A stretch of DNA of 5,988 bases, from assembly GCA_018432565.1 (NCBI GenBank), contig JAHDSS010000308.1, positions 1-5,988 on the forward strand. The letters are read 5' to 3'. The translations under genes were made by a program, and so were the position numbers. Position 1 is the first letter of the stretch. Every line of letters starts with the position of its first letter. Below the pieces are notes generated by a model. It was given only the letters and a program-made list of their open reading frames with translations. It was not told the DNA's origin and made no database searches. Source of the DNA: Kiritimatiellia bacterium. GTDB taxonomy: Bacteria; Verrucomicrobiota; Kiritimatiellia; CAIQIC01; Lenti-01. Below are positions 5,704 through 5,988 of the stretch, piece after piece.

Positions 5704-5988
5704 TTATCGCGTCGGTTGCGCGAACCGCGCGAGGCTTTCGAGATAATCCGCGGGCGTGCCGAAATCGAACCGTTCGCCCCGGGTCATCTCCAGCGCCAGA
5801 TATCCTTCGCGCCCGCGCAGCATCTCCTGGGCGCGGGTCAGCTGGATCTCGCCGTGATCCCGCACGTTGTCGCGGATCATCTGCTCCAGCACCTCGTAGA
5901 TGGACGGCGCCAGCAGATGCAGCCCGAACCAGCCGAGAAATTCATCGTCGCCCAGTCCATCCACGCGCAGCTCGCGCCGCGCCGCGGC
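5704..5988 (-). CDS. galU: UTP-glucose-1-phosphate uridylyltransferase (C-terminal part, enters from the right edge)
   Basis: The minus-strand frame is open to the right edge and ends at the TAA at 5706-5704, giving the last 94 residues of a longer protein. Bacterial GalU enzymes are about 290-310 residues, so roughly the last third is visible. Seen: WFGLHLLAPSIYEVLEQM (20-37 of the visible part), which matches the GalU strand-helix where the enzyme has 'GRYVL...I...L'; GEIQLTRAQEML (46-57), the GalU signature EIQLTDA; and GERFDFGTPADYLESLARFA (71-90), equivalent to the ending 'G..YDCGDKLGYL.A...F'. The enzyme makes UDP-glucose from UTP and glucose-1-phosphate for polysaccharide, envelope or trehalose synthesis. 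It is convergent with the dihydrolipoyl dehydrogenase and not part of that operon. Another sugar nucleotidyltransferase is possible, because the catalytic N-terminal half is not visible. Its start lies outside the window; an internal GTG at 5964 is not the start. Confidence 0.82.
   Translation of the reverse strand, partial: AAARRELRVDGLGDDEFLGWFGLHLLAPSIYEVLEQMIRDNVRDHGEIQLTRAQEMLRGREGYLALEMTRGERFDFGTPADYLESLARFAQPTR

Noticed and set aside
1..5988. CRISPR array, tRNA or rRNA gene, transposase, phage gene
   Set aside because: Nothing seen on either strand: no regularly spaced repeats, no tRNA T-arm or CCA-end pattern, no transposase or integrase motifs.

Overview
This is a GC-rich (about two thirds by eye), densely coded bacterial window with one partial gene at each end and four complete genes between them. 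I cannot name the organism. The C/G-rich third codon positions, the HPK4-type hybrid kinase and the FIST/PadR/flavoprotein mix would suit a high-GC member of the Verrucomicrobiota/Kiritimatiellota area or a high-GC deltaproteobacterium-like lineage, but this is a guess.

Layout. (1) Positions 1-166, minus strand: the N-terminal half of a PadR-family winged-helix regulator that runs off the left edge. (2) Positions 167-327: a divergent intergenic region with an 18-bp near-perfect ATGT...ACAT palindrome that is very likely the PadR operator, plus weak promoter candidates for the rightward genes. (3) Positions 328-3449, plus strand: a FIST-domain sensory protein, then a soluble GAF-like/PAS/HisKA/HATPase/REC hybrid histidine kinase. 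The two overlap by 4 nt (ATGA) and are surely one transcription unit. (4) Positions 3551-4153: a flavodoxin-fold NAD(P)H/FMN oxidoreductase with a cysteine cluster like that of iron-sulfur flavoproteins. (5) Positions 4182-5600: a dihydrolipoyl dehydrogenase (pyridine nucleotide-disulfide oxidoreductase), 28 nt after the flavoprotein. (6) Positions 5601-5703: a convergent intergenic region holding a doublet of related hairpins in inverted orientation that resembles a REP/BIME or REPIN element. (7) Positions 5704-5988, minus strand: the C-terminal part of a GalU-type UTP-glucose-1-phosphate uridylyltransferase, entering from the right edge.

How the genes may work together. The four plus-strand genes lie head to tail and may form one operon. 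The FIST protein probably binds a small ligand and passes the signal to its coupled cytoplasmic kinase. The two downstream genes are both flavin redox enzymes, so a ligand- or redox-sensing module next to redox enzymes is a reasonable but unproven reading. No DNA-binding response regulator, lipoyl protein or 2-oxoacid dehydrogenase subunit is visible, so the kinase output and the dehydrogenase partner must lie elsewhere.

The most notable non-coding signals are the inverted hairpin doublet with compensatory stem differences at 5616-5689, the PadR operator at 182-199, and a strand-wide C-over-G excess that flips third-codon-position preference between genes on the two strands.
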